Shown here in pieces: positions 17,072 through 24,973 of a stretch of 64,000 nucleotides of DNA. This DNA is from an uncultured Atopobium sp. (GTDB lineage Bacteria; Actinomycetota; Coriobacteriia; Coriobacteriales; Atopobiaceae): the NCBI GenBank assembly GCA_938045565.1, contig CALIAZ010000003.1, positions 62,001 to 126,000 on the forward strand. Direction: 5' to 3'. The translations under genes were made by a program, and so were the position numbers. The notes under the pieces are model-generated. The model worked only from the letters and a program-made list of their open reading frames with translations, searched no databases and was not told where the DNA came from. Position 1 is the first letter of the stretch. Each line of letters begins with the position of its first letter.

Positions 17072-17132
17072 AATTTCTGTGCGGGGGATTATCTTGTACG
17101 AGGTCATTTTTAGCAAGATATTGTCTGGACAG

Positions 17133-17942
17133 TTACACGCGTTGCAAAATCACATAGCGATTAAGATTATTATCTTTACCATCCGCACTAAACTGTGCAC
17201 AAACGTGCACGTCAGAGCCAAGACTTGCAAGAAGCTCATCAAGCTCTTCTTGCGAGAAATGATGACAATAGCGCCAGGTATTCTCCTTATCTTGCCAGCC
17301 AATCAGATAGTCATGCTCCTCAAGCTCTGATGCATCTAAATGTAATGCTTGCAGCCCTTGAGCAGTGGTTTCTTGAGCTTTAACAGCAAGTTTTTGGCTG
17401 TTCATAAACTGCCAGAAAGAAACACAGACATAGCCGCCAGGTTTTGTTTTCTCTAACAACGTACGTAGAAGCTGAAGCCTCTTCTCTGTCCCTGGTACGT
17501 GATGCAAAAATCCAAACGCAACCACTAAATTACAGGCCGAAACAGTCAGTTCAGAAGAAAGCGTGTTATCAAGCAGGCTCTTTATCACATCTAGCTCAAT
17601 AAACTCCAGCTCAGAGACGTGAGTGCCTGCATCTCCACTCTCCACCAGTGGTCTGCAATTATCTACAGCAAAATACTTTGCCAGAACAATCCCCGCTTCA
17701 TCGCAAAGAAAGCGAGCAAAGCGCAGGTTACCGCAACCAATATCAAGTACAGAGGGTTTCTCGCCAGCTGAAAGCTGAGGCATGGCATCTAGGCACCGTT
17801 GCCATCCCTGCCAAGGCGTCTGACGCGTTGCCGAGAAACTCTGTGCCTGCTGAGCATAAAACTCAGAGGTCACGAGGCTCAGCCGCTCAGCCGTAGATGC
17901 GCTGATAGATTGAGTGTGCGTTATGTGAGAAGAAGTATCCAT
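17133..17942 (-). CDS. Trm9/ALKBH8-like class I methyltransferase (probable tRNA wobble-uridine)
   Basis: A 269-residue SAM-dependent methyltransferase with motif I VLDIGCGNLRFARFL (about 65-79), the acidic loop AVDNC, and post-motifs VAFGFLHHVPG and LLEKTKPGGYVCVSFW. The FYAQQAQSFSATRQTPW segment before motif I resembles the F..TR..PW signature of eukaryotic Trm9/ALKBH8, which methylates the carboxymethyl group on wobble U34. It is divergent from elp3, whose product makes that carboxymethyl group, with only 68 bp between starts. Substrate is inferred, not shown. The start lacks a clear ribosome site. Confidence 0.7.
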   Translation of the reverse strand: MDTSSHITHTQSISASTAERLSLVTSEFYAQQAQSFSATRQTPWQGWQRCLDAMPQLSAGEKPSVLDIGCGNLRFARFLCDEAGIVLAKYFAVDNCRPLVESGDAGTHVSELEFIELDVIKSLLDNTLSSELTVSACNLVVAFGFLHHVPGTEKRLQLLRTLLEKTKPGGYVCVSFWQFMNSQKLAVKAQETTAQGLQALHLDASELEEHDYLIGWQDKENTWRYCHHFSQEELDELLASLGSDVHVCAQFSADGKDNNLNRYVILQRV

Positions 17943-18010
17943 ACAGAGATTTTACGTCACCGTCTTACTCCTAAAGGCCAGAAGCTCGCCTTATTGCCTA
18001 TACTGTTTGT
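17943..18010. promoter_or_regulatory. Compact divergent promoter region with possibly leaderless starts
   Basis: Only 68 bp separate the two start codons. A TATACT box (about 17999-18004) lies some seven bases before the elp3 ATG, and on the other strand TAAAAT lies about seven bases before the methyltransferase ATG. Neither start has a Shine-Dalgarno sequence at normal spacing, which fits leaderless mRNAs. Confidence 0.4.
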
Positions 18011-19864
18011 ATGGATGAACTCATTTTGGACATATTGCAGCAGCTCAGAGATGGCTCACAAGGAGCGCTTGATACGCATCAGCTTGAGATGCTCATCAAC
18101 TCGCACAACAGCGGAATTGACTCTAGTGCCCACAGTACAGAGCGCGAGAAACTCATTCCCAAGCGAGCGATTCTTCCCTATTTTTTGCAGGTCAAGCAGA
18201 AAAACAATGAGCTCTGGCAATCGTGGAACGTGACGCCCGAGCTGGAAGAAAGATTTATCCGCTCTGTGCGCATGAAGCCGCGTCGCACCGCTTCTGGTGT
18301 AGCAACCATTACGGTTATCACGAGGCCTCATACCTGTTCAAGCAATTGCATCTATTGTCCCTGTGATCTACGTATGCCTAAAAGCTACCTTGCTAACGAG
18401 CCTGCTTGTCAGCGTGCTGAACTTACGTTTTTTGATCCATACGTACAAGTTGCTGCTCGCCTTCAGGCACTTCACCAGATGGGTCACTCAACTGACAAAG
18501 TGGAGCTTATTGTACTTGGTGGTACCTGGAGCGATTATCCAGAGGGCTATCAGTACTGGTTTATCAAAGAACTCTTTCGTGCGCTCAATGACTGGCCCAA
18601 CTCTCCTAGCTACATTCAGGGGCGCCTTAATTGGTACACCTCATTTGAGCTAAAGAACACAGAGGAAGCTCTCTCTTCTTTTGTTGCTAAACAGCAGGCG
18701 GCAGTCTTTGATGATACTGCCACGTATAACCAGGCTTTTCATAAGCTCTACGACACTAGCAAACCTCACCAAAGCGCGTGGTCTCAGATGGAGAGCACGT
18801 ATGATGAGCTGGTAGAACAGCAACACGTTAATGAGACAGCCGCTGCACGTGTGGTTGGCCTTGTAATTGAGACCAGGCCCAATACCATCACGCCAGATAA
18901 CCTGCGCATATTTAGGCAGCTTGGATGCACCAAAATTCAAATTGGTATTCAAAGCACGCGTCAAGAAATCCTTGATGCAAACAAGCGCCAGATGTCGGCC
19001 GCGCAGATTAAGCGAGCTTTTTCACTTATCCGTTTATACGGATTTAAAATCCATTCTCATCTAATGGTTAATCTTCTTGGGGCAACTCCTGAGGCAGATA
19101 AACAGGACTTCAAGACGTTTGTTACAGATTCAGGATTTCTTCCCGACGAGATCAAGCTCTACCCCTGTGCGCTGGTGTCTGGAACGCAGCTGGTGCAGAA
19201 GTATCGTGAAGGTGTGTGGCAACCATATGCCAAAGATGAGCTGGTAGACGTACTTGTTCAAGACGTACTTAACACGCCTCCATACGTGCGCATTTCTCGC
19301 ATGATTAGAGACATTAGTGCCACCGATATTCTGGTAGGAAATAAACACACCAACCTACGCCAAATGGTGGAGCAGGAGCTTGCCGCTGAAGACGTTGCAG
19401 GTCGCGTGCAGGAAATTCGCTTTAGAGAGATTAACCAGCAGCAGGTACGCGCCGCAGAGCTTACCCTTCAAGACTATGCCTACACCACCGCAGTCAGCGA
19501 TGAGCACTTCCTGCAGTGGGTAACTGCTGACAACAAAATCGCAGGTTTCTGTAGGCTTTCGCTTCCCCACTGGGATAAGCTGACCTCTGGCGCATGTGAT
19601 GTTTCTGCCGATGAACTGCTGGTACAGCCAGGCCAAGCCATGATCAGAGAGCTTCATGTGTACGGACAGGCGCTCTCACTGGGCGTAGAAGGAATGTCTG
19701 CTCAGCATCAAGGTTTGGGCCAAAAGCTTCTTGCTAAAGCCTCCTCTATCGCAGCTGAGGCGGGTTATACCAGCCTTAACGTCATCAGCTCAATTGGAAC
19801 GCGCGCTTACTATCGCGCTCAGGGCTTTACCGATGCAGGCCTCTACCAGCAAAAAGCTCTATAA
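18011..19864 (+). CDS. elp3: Elp3: radical SAM/GNAT tRNA wobble-uridine modification enzyme
   Basis: A 617-residue protein of the Elp3 family, which adds the carboxymethyl-type side chain to U34 of tRNA. The radical SAM cluster cysteines are in PHTCSSNCIYCPC (Cys109, Cys113, Cys116), followed by family motifs ANEPACQRA, GGTWSDYP and IETRPNTI. The C-terminal ~110 residues form the acetyl-CoA-binding GNAT domain (MIRELHVYG, HQGLGQKLLAKA, GTRAYYRAQGF). Length is slightly above archaeal/bacterial Elp3. No other Elongator subunit is present, as usual for bacteria. Convergent with the reductase gene. Confidence 0.93.
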   Translation: MDELILDILQQLRDGSQGALDTHQLEMLINSHNSGIDSSAHSTEREKLIPKRAILPYFLQVKQKNNELWQSWNVTPELEERFIRSVRMKPRRTASGVATITVITRPHTCSSNCIYCPCDLRMPKSYLANEPACQRAELTFFDPYVQVAARLQALHQMGHSTDKVELIVLGGTWSDYPEGYQYWFIKELFRALNDWPNSPSYIQGRLNWYTSFELKNTEEALSSFVAKQQAAVFDDTATYNQAFHKLYDTSKPHQSAWSQMESTYDELVEQQHVNETAAARVVGLVIETRPNTITPDNLRIFRQLGCTKIQIGIQSTRQEILDANKRQMSAAQIKRAFSLIRLYGFKIHSHLMVNLLGATPEADKQDFKTFVTDSGFLPDEIKLYPCALVSGTQLVQKYREGVWQPYAKDELVDVLVQDVLNTPPYVRISRMIRDISATDILVGNKHTNLRQMVEQELAAEDVAGRVQEIRFREINQQQVRAAELTLQDYAYTTAVSDEHFLQWVTADNKIAGFCRLSLPHWDKLTSGACDVSADELLVQPGQAMIRELHVYGQALSLGVEGMSAQHQGLGQKLLAKASSIAAEAGYTSLNVISSIGTRAYYRAQGFTDAGLYQQKAL

Positions 19865-19925
19865 AGATGACGTGCCCTTGGAGCTCTAGACAAGCTTCAT
19901 ACGCTTACTTCATACGTCGAAAAAA

Positions 19926-19956
19926 ATGCCGAGAAGACCGTTGATCTTCTCGGCAT
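19926..19956. terminator. Terminator made of an inverted TGCCGAGAA pair
   Basis: TGCCGAGAAGA (19927-19937) pairs with TCTTCTCGGCA (19945-19955), extended by one A-T pair, preceded by A6 and lying between the convergent elp3 and thioredoxin-reductase-like genes. The arm is a one-base variant of the repeated word TGGCGAGAA. Confidence 0.8.
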
Positions 19957-19994
19957 ATTCATTAGCGTCTCCCTCTCCTTGACGCGAATGGATC

Positions 19995-21638
19995 TTACGG
20001 AATCAGCGACAAAATCTGAGAGAGGTTCTTCTTTCCGAAGTCAACCTTCTGACCGTCGTTGATAACCAAGCAAGGGACGCTCATGACGTCGTAGGTGTCT
20101 TTGAGCTCCTTGAAGTGACTGATGTCGTAGACATCACAGGTGACCTGAGGATTATCTGCAGCAATGCGCTGAGCAGCCACAACAACATCTGGGCACATGG
20201 TACAAGAGAGTCCCACCAAGACCTGAAGATGTGTCTTTGACTCAATAGCGGCAATAGATGCCTTATCCTCGTCACTGATAGGCTGACCAGGACCTGCAGC
20301 GTTGTAGAGTCCTAGCACAAACGAAGTGAACTCATGGCCGCCAGGAACTCCGTGGAACGCAAGACCTGTTGGCGTGCCATCCTGTGCGCAAACACGAACA
20401 ACGGGAAGGTTCTTCTCGCCCGTGTCGGAGACCGTCTGAACGCTCAGCTTGTCGGTCATAGAAGAAAGCTCCTCCATATAAGCTACGAGCTCCTCAGAGA
20501 CAGGTCTCTGATCAAGCTCCAACTGGAGCACAAGCGGACGTGCCATACGCTCAAAGACAGCGTTAAGCTGCGCCTTCATGTCATCGGTGAAGAGCTCTCC
20601 GGAGTCAGTGGCAGTCTTGGCCACTGGAGCCTCAGGAGCTTCCTTCTTGGACGAGATGCGCGTGACGTTCATCTGCGGAACAAGGCCGCTCTTTTCTTGC
20701 GCACGCTTAATGTAGCGCTCCATCTCGGTAGCGGTAGTTGCCGCCTGACCAATAGCCGTTGCAACCTGACGCAATGGCTTCTGGCACACATCACCTGCGC
20801 CAAAGAGACCTTCACAGGTTGTTTCCTGGTGCTCGTTGGTAATCAGATAACCGTAATCATCAGTCTGTGCCAGCTCTTTTACCAGGTCAGTCTCTGGCGC
20901 ATAGCCCGCAAAGACAAACACGCCAATAGAATCGCCATCTTCTGGCGCAAAGGTGGTCTTCTCGCCCGTCTTGAGGTTCTTATACGTAATAGACCTGAGT
21001 GCGGAATCTCCGGCAACGGATTCAACCTGCGTGTTGTAGAGAACCGTAATATTTGGATTGGTACGAGCAGCCTCAGACGATGCGGGAGCGCAGGTAAACG
21101 CTTCCTCGCGCACAAGAACTGTGACGTGCTTTGCGTACTTAGTCAAAAATACGCTCTCTTCCGCAGCTGCAAAGCCTCCGCCGATGACAAAGACTTCTTT
21201 GCCGGTAAAGAATTCGCCGTCGCAGGTAGCGCAGTACGCAACGCCATGGCCCTGGTAGTCCTCTTCTCCCACAAAGCCAATATGGCGTGGATGAGCGCCA
21301 GTGGCGAGAAGAACGGAGAGGCAGGGACGCTCACCTTTAGTAGTGTGAACTACCTTGACATCTCCAGACATGTCCAGGTCAGTGACTTCTGCTAGCAAAA
21401 ACTCTGCGCCAAAGGCCTCAGCCTGCTTACGCATGGTTTCTGAAAGCTCAGAGCCACTAGTAGAGAAAACTCCCGGATAATTAACAACCTCATTAGTGAT
21501 AGTGATCTGTCCGCCAAAATGGTCCTTCTCGACAACCAGAACACGGTAGTGAGCACGGGCCAGATAGAGGGCGGCGGTGAGCCCTGCTGGCCCACCGCCG
21601 ATAATCACCGCGTCGTAGAGGTCTTTGACGTCGGTCAT
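19995..21638 (-). CDS. AhpF-like flavoprotein with permuted order: thioredoxin reductase plus C-terminal redoxin domains
   Basis: A 547-residue FAD/NADPH disulfide reductase. Residues 1-310 are thioredoxin reductase: FAD loop GGGPAG (14-19), redox CATC (Cys136-Cys139), NADPH loop GGGFAAAEE, and FAD motif GAGDV. About 330-360 is a linker. About 370-547 match the paired thioredoxin-fold module normally found at the N-terminus of AhpF, with GLSCTMCPDVV as its active disulfide. It lies 17 bases after ahpC on the same strand and should recycle AhpC. The domain order is the reverse of enterobacterial AhpF. Confidence 0.9.
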   Translation of the reverse strand: MTDVKDLYDAVIIGGGPAGLTAALYLARAHYRVLVVEKDHFGGQITITNEVVNYPGVFSTSGSELSETMRKQAEAFGAEFLLAEVTDLDMSGDVKVVHTTKGERPCLSVLLATGAHPRHIGFVGEEDYQGHGVAYCATCDGEFFTGKEVFVIGGGFAAAEESVFLTKYAKHVTVLVREEAFTCAPASSEAARTNPNITVLYNTQVESVAGDSALRSITYKNLKTGEKTTFAPEDGDSIGVFVFAGYAPETDLVKELAQTDDYGYLITNEHQETTCEGLFGAGDVCQKPLRQVATAIGQAATTATEMERYIKRAQEKSGLVPQMNVTRISSKKEAPEAPVAKTATDSGELFTDDMKAQLNAVFERMARPLVLQLELDQRPVSEELVAYMEELSSMTDKLSVQTVSDTGEKNLPVVRVCAQDGTPTGLAFHGVPGGHEFTSFVLGLYNAAGPGQPISDEDKASIAAIESKTHLQVLVGLSCTMCPDVVVAAQRIAADNPQVTCDVYDISHFKELKDTYDVMSVPCLVINDGQKVDFGKKNLSQILSLIP

Positions 21639-21655
21639 TGCAAGCTCCCTAGATC

Positions 21656-22219
21656 TTAGAGCTGACCAACAAGGTCAAGGCTTGGCTTCAGGGTCTCAGC
21701 GCCTGGCTGCCACTTAGCTGGGCAGACCTGGTCACCGTGCTCTGCAACAAACTGTGCAGCTTGGAGAAGGCGGAGAAGCTCCTCAGCGTTACGACCAATG
21801 CCGCCAGCGGTAACAAGCTCAACCTGAATGACACCCTCTGGGTCAACAATGAATGCACCGCGCTCAGCAAGGCCAGCGTCCTCAATAAGAACCTCAAAGT
21901 TCCTTGCAAGAACGTGAGCTGGGTCTGCGAGCATTGGGTAGGTTACCTTAGAGATACGCTCGGACTCCTCGTGCCATGCCTTGTGGACAAACTCGGTGTC
22001 GCAGGAAACAGAGTAAACCTCTGCGTCAGCAGCCTGGAACTTGTCATAGTTGTTTGCAAGATCCTCAAGCTCGGTTGGGCAGACAAAGGTAAAGTCAGCT
22101 GGATAGAAGAAGAACAGGCTCCACTTACCCAGTGTGGACTCCTTGCTTACTTCAGTGATGTCGCCGTTGTGGAATGCGTTTACCTTAAAATCACCAATTT
22201 GCTTACCAATAAGAGACAT
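21656..22219 (-). CDS. ahpC: Peroxiredoxin AhpC
   Basis: A 187-residue typical 2-Cys peroxiredoxin that reduces hydrogen peroxide and organic peroxides. The peroxidatic Cys is in FTFVCPTELEDL (about 50) and the resolving Cys in HGDQVCPAKWQ (about 168). First gene of an operon with the AhpF-like reductase. The start has AAAGGAACTGACT before ATG. A PerR/Fur-type palindrome lies about 85 bases upstream. Confidence 0.97.
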   Translation of the reverse strand: MSLIGKQIGDFKVNAFHNGDITEVSKESTLGKWSLFFFYPADFTFVCPTELEDLANNYDKFQAADAEVYSVSCDTEFVHKAWHEESERISKVTYPMLADPAHVLARNFEVLIEDAGLAERGAFIVDPEGVIQVELVTAGGIGRNAEELLRLLQAAQFVAEHGDQVCPAKWQPGAETLKPSLDLVGQL

Positions 22220-22301
22220 AGTCAGTTCCTTTCTGTAAGTAAAACAATTTGTAAAACGTGCTATCTAGATAGTTTACCTTCTTTAACTTATTTGTCAATA
22301 A

Positions 22302-22316
22302 CAATAATGATTACTA
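22302..22316 (-). promoter_or_regulatory. Candidate PerR/Fur-type operator of ahpC
   Basis: CAATAAT-G-ATTACTA has a 7-1-7 layout with five of seven pairs. Over 18 bases it matches the superoxide reductase site, read on its other strand, at 15 positions (AATAA...TTACTATTTA in both). It lies in an AT-rich promoter region. Confidence 0.45.
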
Positions 22317-22335
22317 TTTATAAAGTTAAAAAGAA

Positions 22336-22359
22336 ACAGGTCAGATTGCTCTGACCTGT
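22336..22359 (-). terminator. Terminator after tRNA-Val
   Basis: ACAGGTCAG pairs with CTGACCTGT over a six-base loop, followed on the minus strand by TTTCTTTTT. It begins seven bases after the tRNA 3' end. Confidence 0.8.
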
Positions 22360-22366
22360 GAACAGT

Positions 22367-22442
22367 TGGTGGGCGTTATAAGATTTGAACTTATGACCTC
22401 TTCCGTGTCAGGGAAGCGCTCGTCCCCCTGAGCTAAACGCCC
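22367..22442 (-). tRNA. tRNA-Val (anticodon GAC)
   Basis: A full cloverleaf: acceptor GGGCGTT pairing with AACGCCC, D-arm GCTCAGGGGGACGAGC, anticodon arm CTTCC-CTGACAC-GGAAG with GAC, T-arm ending GTTCAAATC, encoded CCA. 76 nt. Confidence 0.96.
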
Positions 22443-22476
22443 GAATATGTTTGCTGCTGGGGATGCAGCAAGGGAT

Positions 22477-22505
22477 ATATTACGAGAAACCCGCCTCTCT
22501 TGCAA
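22477..22505 (-). promoter_or_regulatory. Promoter of tRNA-Val
   Basis: On the minus strand TTGCAA (-35), 17 bases, TAATAT (-10), about 35 bases upstream of the tRNA. The spacer contains CGAGAAACCCGCC on the plus strand, a partial relative of the repeated word. Confidence 0.6.
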
Positions 22506-22711
22506 CCGTCAAACTCAACTTTTTTAGAAATTCGCAAAAGATCGGTTTGGTAATACATTGCTGACAATTTAAAACCGTAGACATTGAAATGAATGACTGC
22601 CTTTTAAACCTGTTTGTCTTCTGCACCTCAATTATTAAAAATAGGCAACTGGATTGTAAAAGCATACGGTCAGAAGTATTATGGCAAGTCGTTCGATTGA
22701 GGGAGAAACTT

Positions 22712-23260
22712 ATGAACTTTCTGGAATATAACAAAAACGAGAAGCTAAGCTTTAATTATAAGAAATCATGTGGTCTCTGGTTAATTGTTGTAGCTCTCAT
22801 CATTTTTGCAGCTACCGTAATAGGCGGAAAGCAGATTATCAATATGTCCGTATTTAGCTTTGGATATGTTGCTGCCTTCTTATCTATAAATACAAATAAG
22901 AAAGTTCTCAATAAGTTTTCTGATGGTCCTTCAAGTAAGTTCCAGAACAAAATGTCTTTGTATGCTGTAATTTTCTTATTCATTTTGATGTTTTTATTAG
23001 GTGGACCATTTTTTGCAACTGAAAACTGGAGGCTTATTTGGCTGGGCGCATTAATGGCCACCGCACTGCACTTTTTCCTCTATTACTTTGTACACGGAAA
23101 ATCGATGATTCATCTGGCCATACTCTGCGCCGTCAATATTGCTGCAGGATATATTTTCCCAGATATTCCACTGACAATAACTGCCTATATTGATGCGGCA
23201 ATTAAACTTGGCTTTGGAATATATCTGTTCTTTTTCTCAAAGCCAACTCAACAAAAATAA
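22712..23260 (+). CDS. Hypothetical integral membrane protein
   Basis: A 182-residue protein of unknown function with about five to six hydrophobic segments (LWLIVVALIIFAATVIGG; the MSVFSFGYVAAFL region; YAVIFLFILMFLLGG; WLGALMATALHFFLYYF; LAILCAVNIAAGYIF; a final helix near the C-terminus). The start is ATG at 22712, with GGGAG eight bases before it; the frame is open further upstream without a good site. AT-richer than its neighbours and alone on its strand, so it may be an accessory gene. I do not recognise the family. Confidence 0.7.
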   Translation: MNFLEYNKNEKLSFNYKKSCGLWLIVVALIIFAATVIGGKQIINMSVFSFGYVAAFLSINTNKKVLNKFSDGPSSKFQNKMSLYAVIFLFILMFLLGGPFFATENWRLIWLGALMATALHFFLYYFVHGKSMIHLAILCAVNIAAGYIFPDIPLTITAYIDAAIKLGFGIYLFFFSKPTQQK

Positions 23261-23267
23261 CCTTCGC

Positions 23268-23528
23268 CTAGAGTCCGTGTGCATCAAACGTGTCCTTAAC
23301 CAAAGCCACAAGCATTGGAATGAATACAGCTACCCCTGCTAAGAGCATTGGATTATCACGTATTTCTGGAATGTCCTGTAAGAAATTCTGCAGATCATAG
23401 ACAAGACCAACGGCAACAGCAATAAGAATAGGTGCCAGAATAATCAGAATGGGTTTTGGTGTATTGCGCGTAAGAGTAATTCCTTTACCAAGTGCCCCTC
23501 ATACATTTGTCCTATAGAACAAAATCAT
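23268..23528 (-). pseudogene. Small membrane-protein gene broken by an in-frame TGA
   Basis: Reading the minus strand from ATG at 23526-23528 gives nine codons (MILFYRTNV), a TGA at 23499-23501, then 76 more open codons with clear protein character (a helix ILIILAPILIAVAVGLVYD and a second VAVFIPMLVALVKD) ending at TAG 23268-23270. No alternative start lies between the TGA and the first helix. It looks like a small two-helix membrane protein inactivated by a nonsense mutation, or one with an unusual start. Function unknown. Confidence 0.4.
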
Positions 23529-23568
23529 GCATCAAGCCACATTCTGACTTTTCTTTCTTATCTCTTCC

Positions 23569-24867
23569 CTACTTCTTACGCTTAACCTTAATTTGAATGC
23601 CAGAAGTGTCTGGACGAGGAGATGTAGAAGTAACAGCGGGTTTCTCGCCATTTACAAAGGCGGAGAAACGCTGACGGAAACGATTCCACTTATGGTAGAT
23701 AGGCTCGTGGTCGTGAGATCTGAGACCCAAAAGCATGCTTGCCGCCAGAGTTGGAAGCAGATACTCGATGGCGCGCCAAAGTACAAAGCCTGCGGCAATT
23801 TCCTCGCCAAACATGTGTCCAAACAGGAAGGCAAAGCCACCCTCAGCGCCACCAGTACCACCAGGAAGTGGAATGGCTGAGGTCAAGAGCTCAAGCATTG
23901 AACCAGATGCAAGACAGGTTAGAAGATCTGCAGGCTGGCCAAGTGCGCGCAAGACAAAGTACGGAAGCGCATAGAGGCAGCCGAGCTGAACCAAAGTAAC
24001 CAACAAAACAACACACATCTCTGGGATGTTCTTTGCGGCAGTCTTAAAGCCGTTTGAGAACTCATCTACCTGCGTGTTAATGATGCCATGCCAGTGATCG
24101 TATCGTTTTACAATGCGCAGCTTAGAGAGCAATCTTAAGCCCCAGTTACCCACTGTCTTTACCATTTTAGGAAGCAGGCAAATGGCCAAGATTACTGCGA
24201 CCATCACGATCTTTGCGCCAAACAAAATAACGCCAATAACCGTTACGTCGCCAAATTGTTCGTAGAAATAATTAGCCCTGAAGATAAGCATAAGAGCTGC
24301 AAAAATACCCTCGCCCGCCTCGTACATAACAAAACGTGTGAACTGCAAGGCTCCAGCCTGACCAACAGAAATACCTGCACGAGTCAGGCGATAAATCTGA
24401 GCGGGAGCAGCGCCTGCGCCATTTGGCGTAAGGTTCATGAAGAAGATACCCGACGCCTCAACGCTCATCAGGTCTCGAACACCAACGGGACTCTCGGGAT
24501 CTGTAATGACCGAAATCACGTAAGCGAGAATACCCAGGAAATAGTAGACAAAATAGCAAAGTGCACCAGCAATGAGCCAGCCTGTATCTACGTCTGCCAG
24601 AGCAACAACAAACTCATCAAACTGACCAGAGAAGACAATGTAGAGTGCATAAAGAATTACGACTGCAAAGAGGAAGAGGATGCTTTTTCTAACCTGACCA
24701 AAGCTCTCTTTTGCCTCTTCTACCTGCTCGGATGAAGAAGTAGGAGCAACACTAATCTTAGGTTTTTTGGTTGAAACACCCTTAACGGTTGTAGATCCAA
24801 TCTTCACCGTTACCTTCGGTGTAGATGAGGGGTGCTCGGTTTCAGACGCGCCATCTGGGCGATCCAT
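23569..24867 (-). CDS. Flippase-like membrane protein (MprF N-terminal/UPF0104 family)
   Basis: A 432-residue protein with a soluble N-terminal ~75 residues (Thr/Lys/Pro-rich), then about eight membrane helices, and a charged tail ending KVKRKK. Family marks include GAGAAPAQIYRL and IPLPGGTGGAEGGFAFLF, seen in lysylphosphatidylglycerol flippase-like proteins that move lipids across the membrane. The synthase half of MprF is absent. The start MDRPDG is fixed by AAGGAGG seven bases in front; an upstream in-frame start has no such site. Substrate unknown. Confidence 0.8.
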   Translation of the reverse strand: MDRPDGASETEHPSSTPKVTVKIGSTTVKGVSTKKPKISVAPTSSSEQVEEAKESFGQVRKSILFLFAVVILYALYIVFSGQFDEFVVALADVDTGWLIAGALCYFVYYFLGILAYVISVITDPESPVGVRDLMSVEASGIFFMNLTPNGAGAAPAQIYRLTRAGISVGQAGALQFTRFVMYEAGEGIFAALMLIFRANYFYEQFGDVTVIGVILFGAKIVMVAVILAICLLPKMVKTVGNWGLRLLSKLRIVKRYDHWHGIINTQVDEFSNGFKTAAKNIPEMCVVLLVTLVQLGCLYALPYFVLRALGQPADLLTCLASGSMLELLTSAIPLPGGTGGAEGGFAFLFGHMFGEEIAAGFVLWRAIEYLLPTLAASMLLGLRSHDHEPIYHKWNRFRQRFSAFVNGEKPAVTSTSPRPDTSGIQIKVKRKK

Positions 24868-24973
24868 GGGCACCTCCTTGGACTCTGGATCACAATACGT
24901 GTGCAGAAACAACACTCTGTGCAGGCAGACGATGCAACCTCAATGGGTTTCTCGCCAACTACCTGCTTTCATT

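Larger units (their letters stand above)
16672..17132. other. Non-coding region after rnpB
   Basis: No credible ORF. It holds a duplicated octamer TATGCATA (about 16802-16819), a 131-bp segment bounded by perfect 19-bp inverted repeats (16895-17025), a strong hairpin (17028-17071), and a second copy of GCGGGGGATTAT (17081-17092). The density of repeats suggests a site of past insertions. Confidence 0.55.

Noticed and set aside
20334..21395. Long plus-strand open frame of 353 codons inside the AhpF-like gene
   Set aside because: It is antisense to a clearly conserved flavoprotein and its translation shows no family features.
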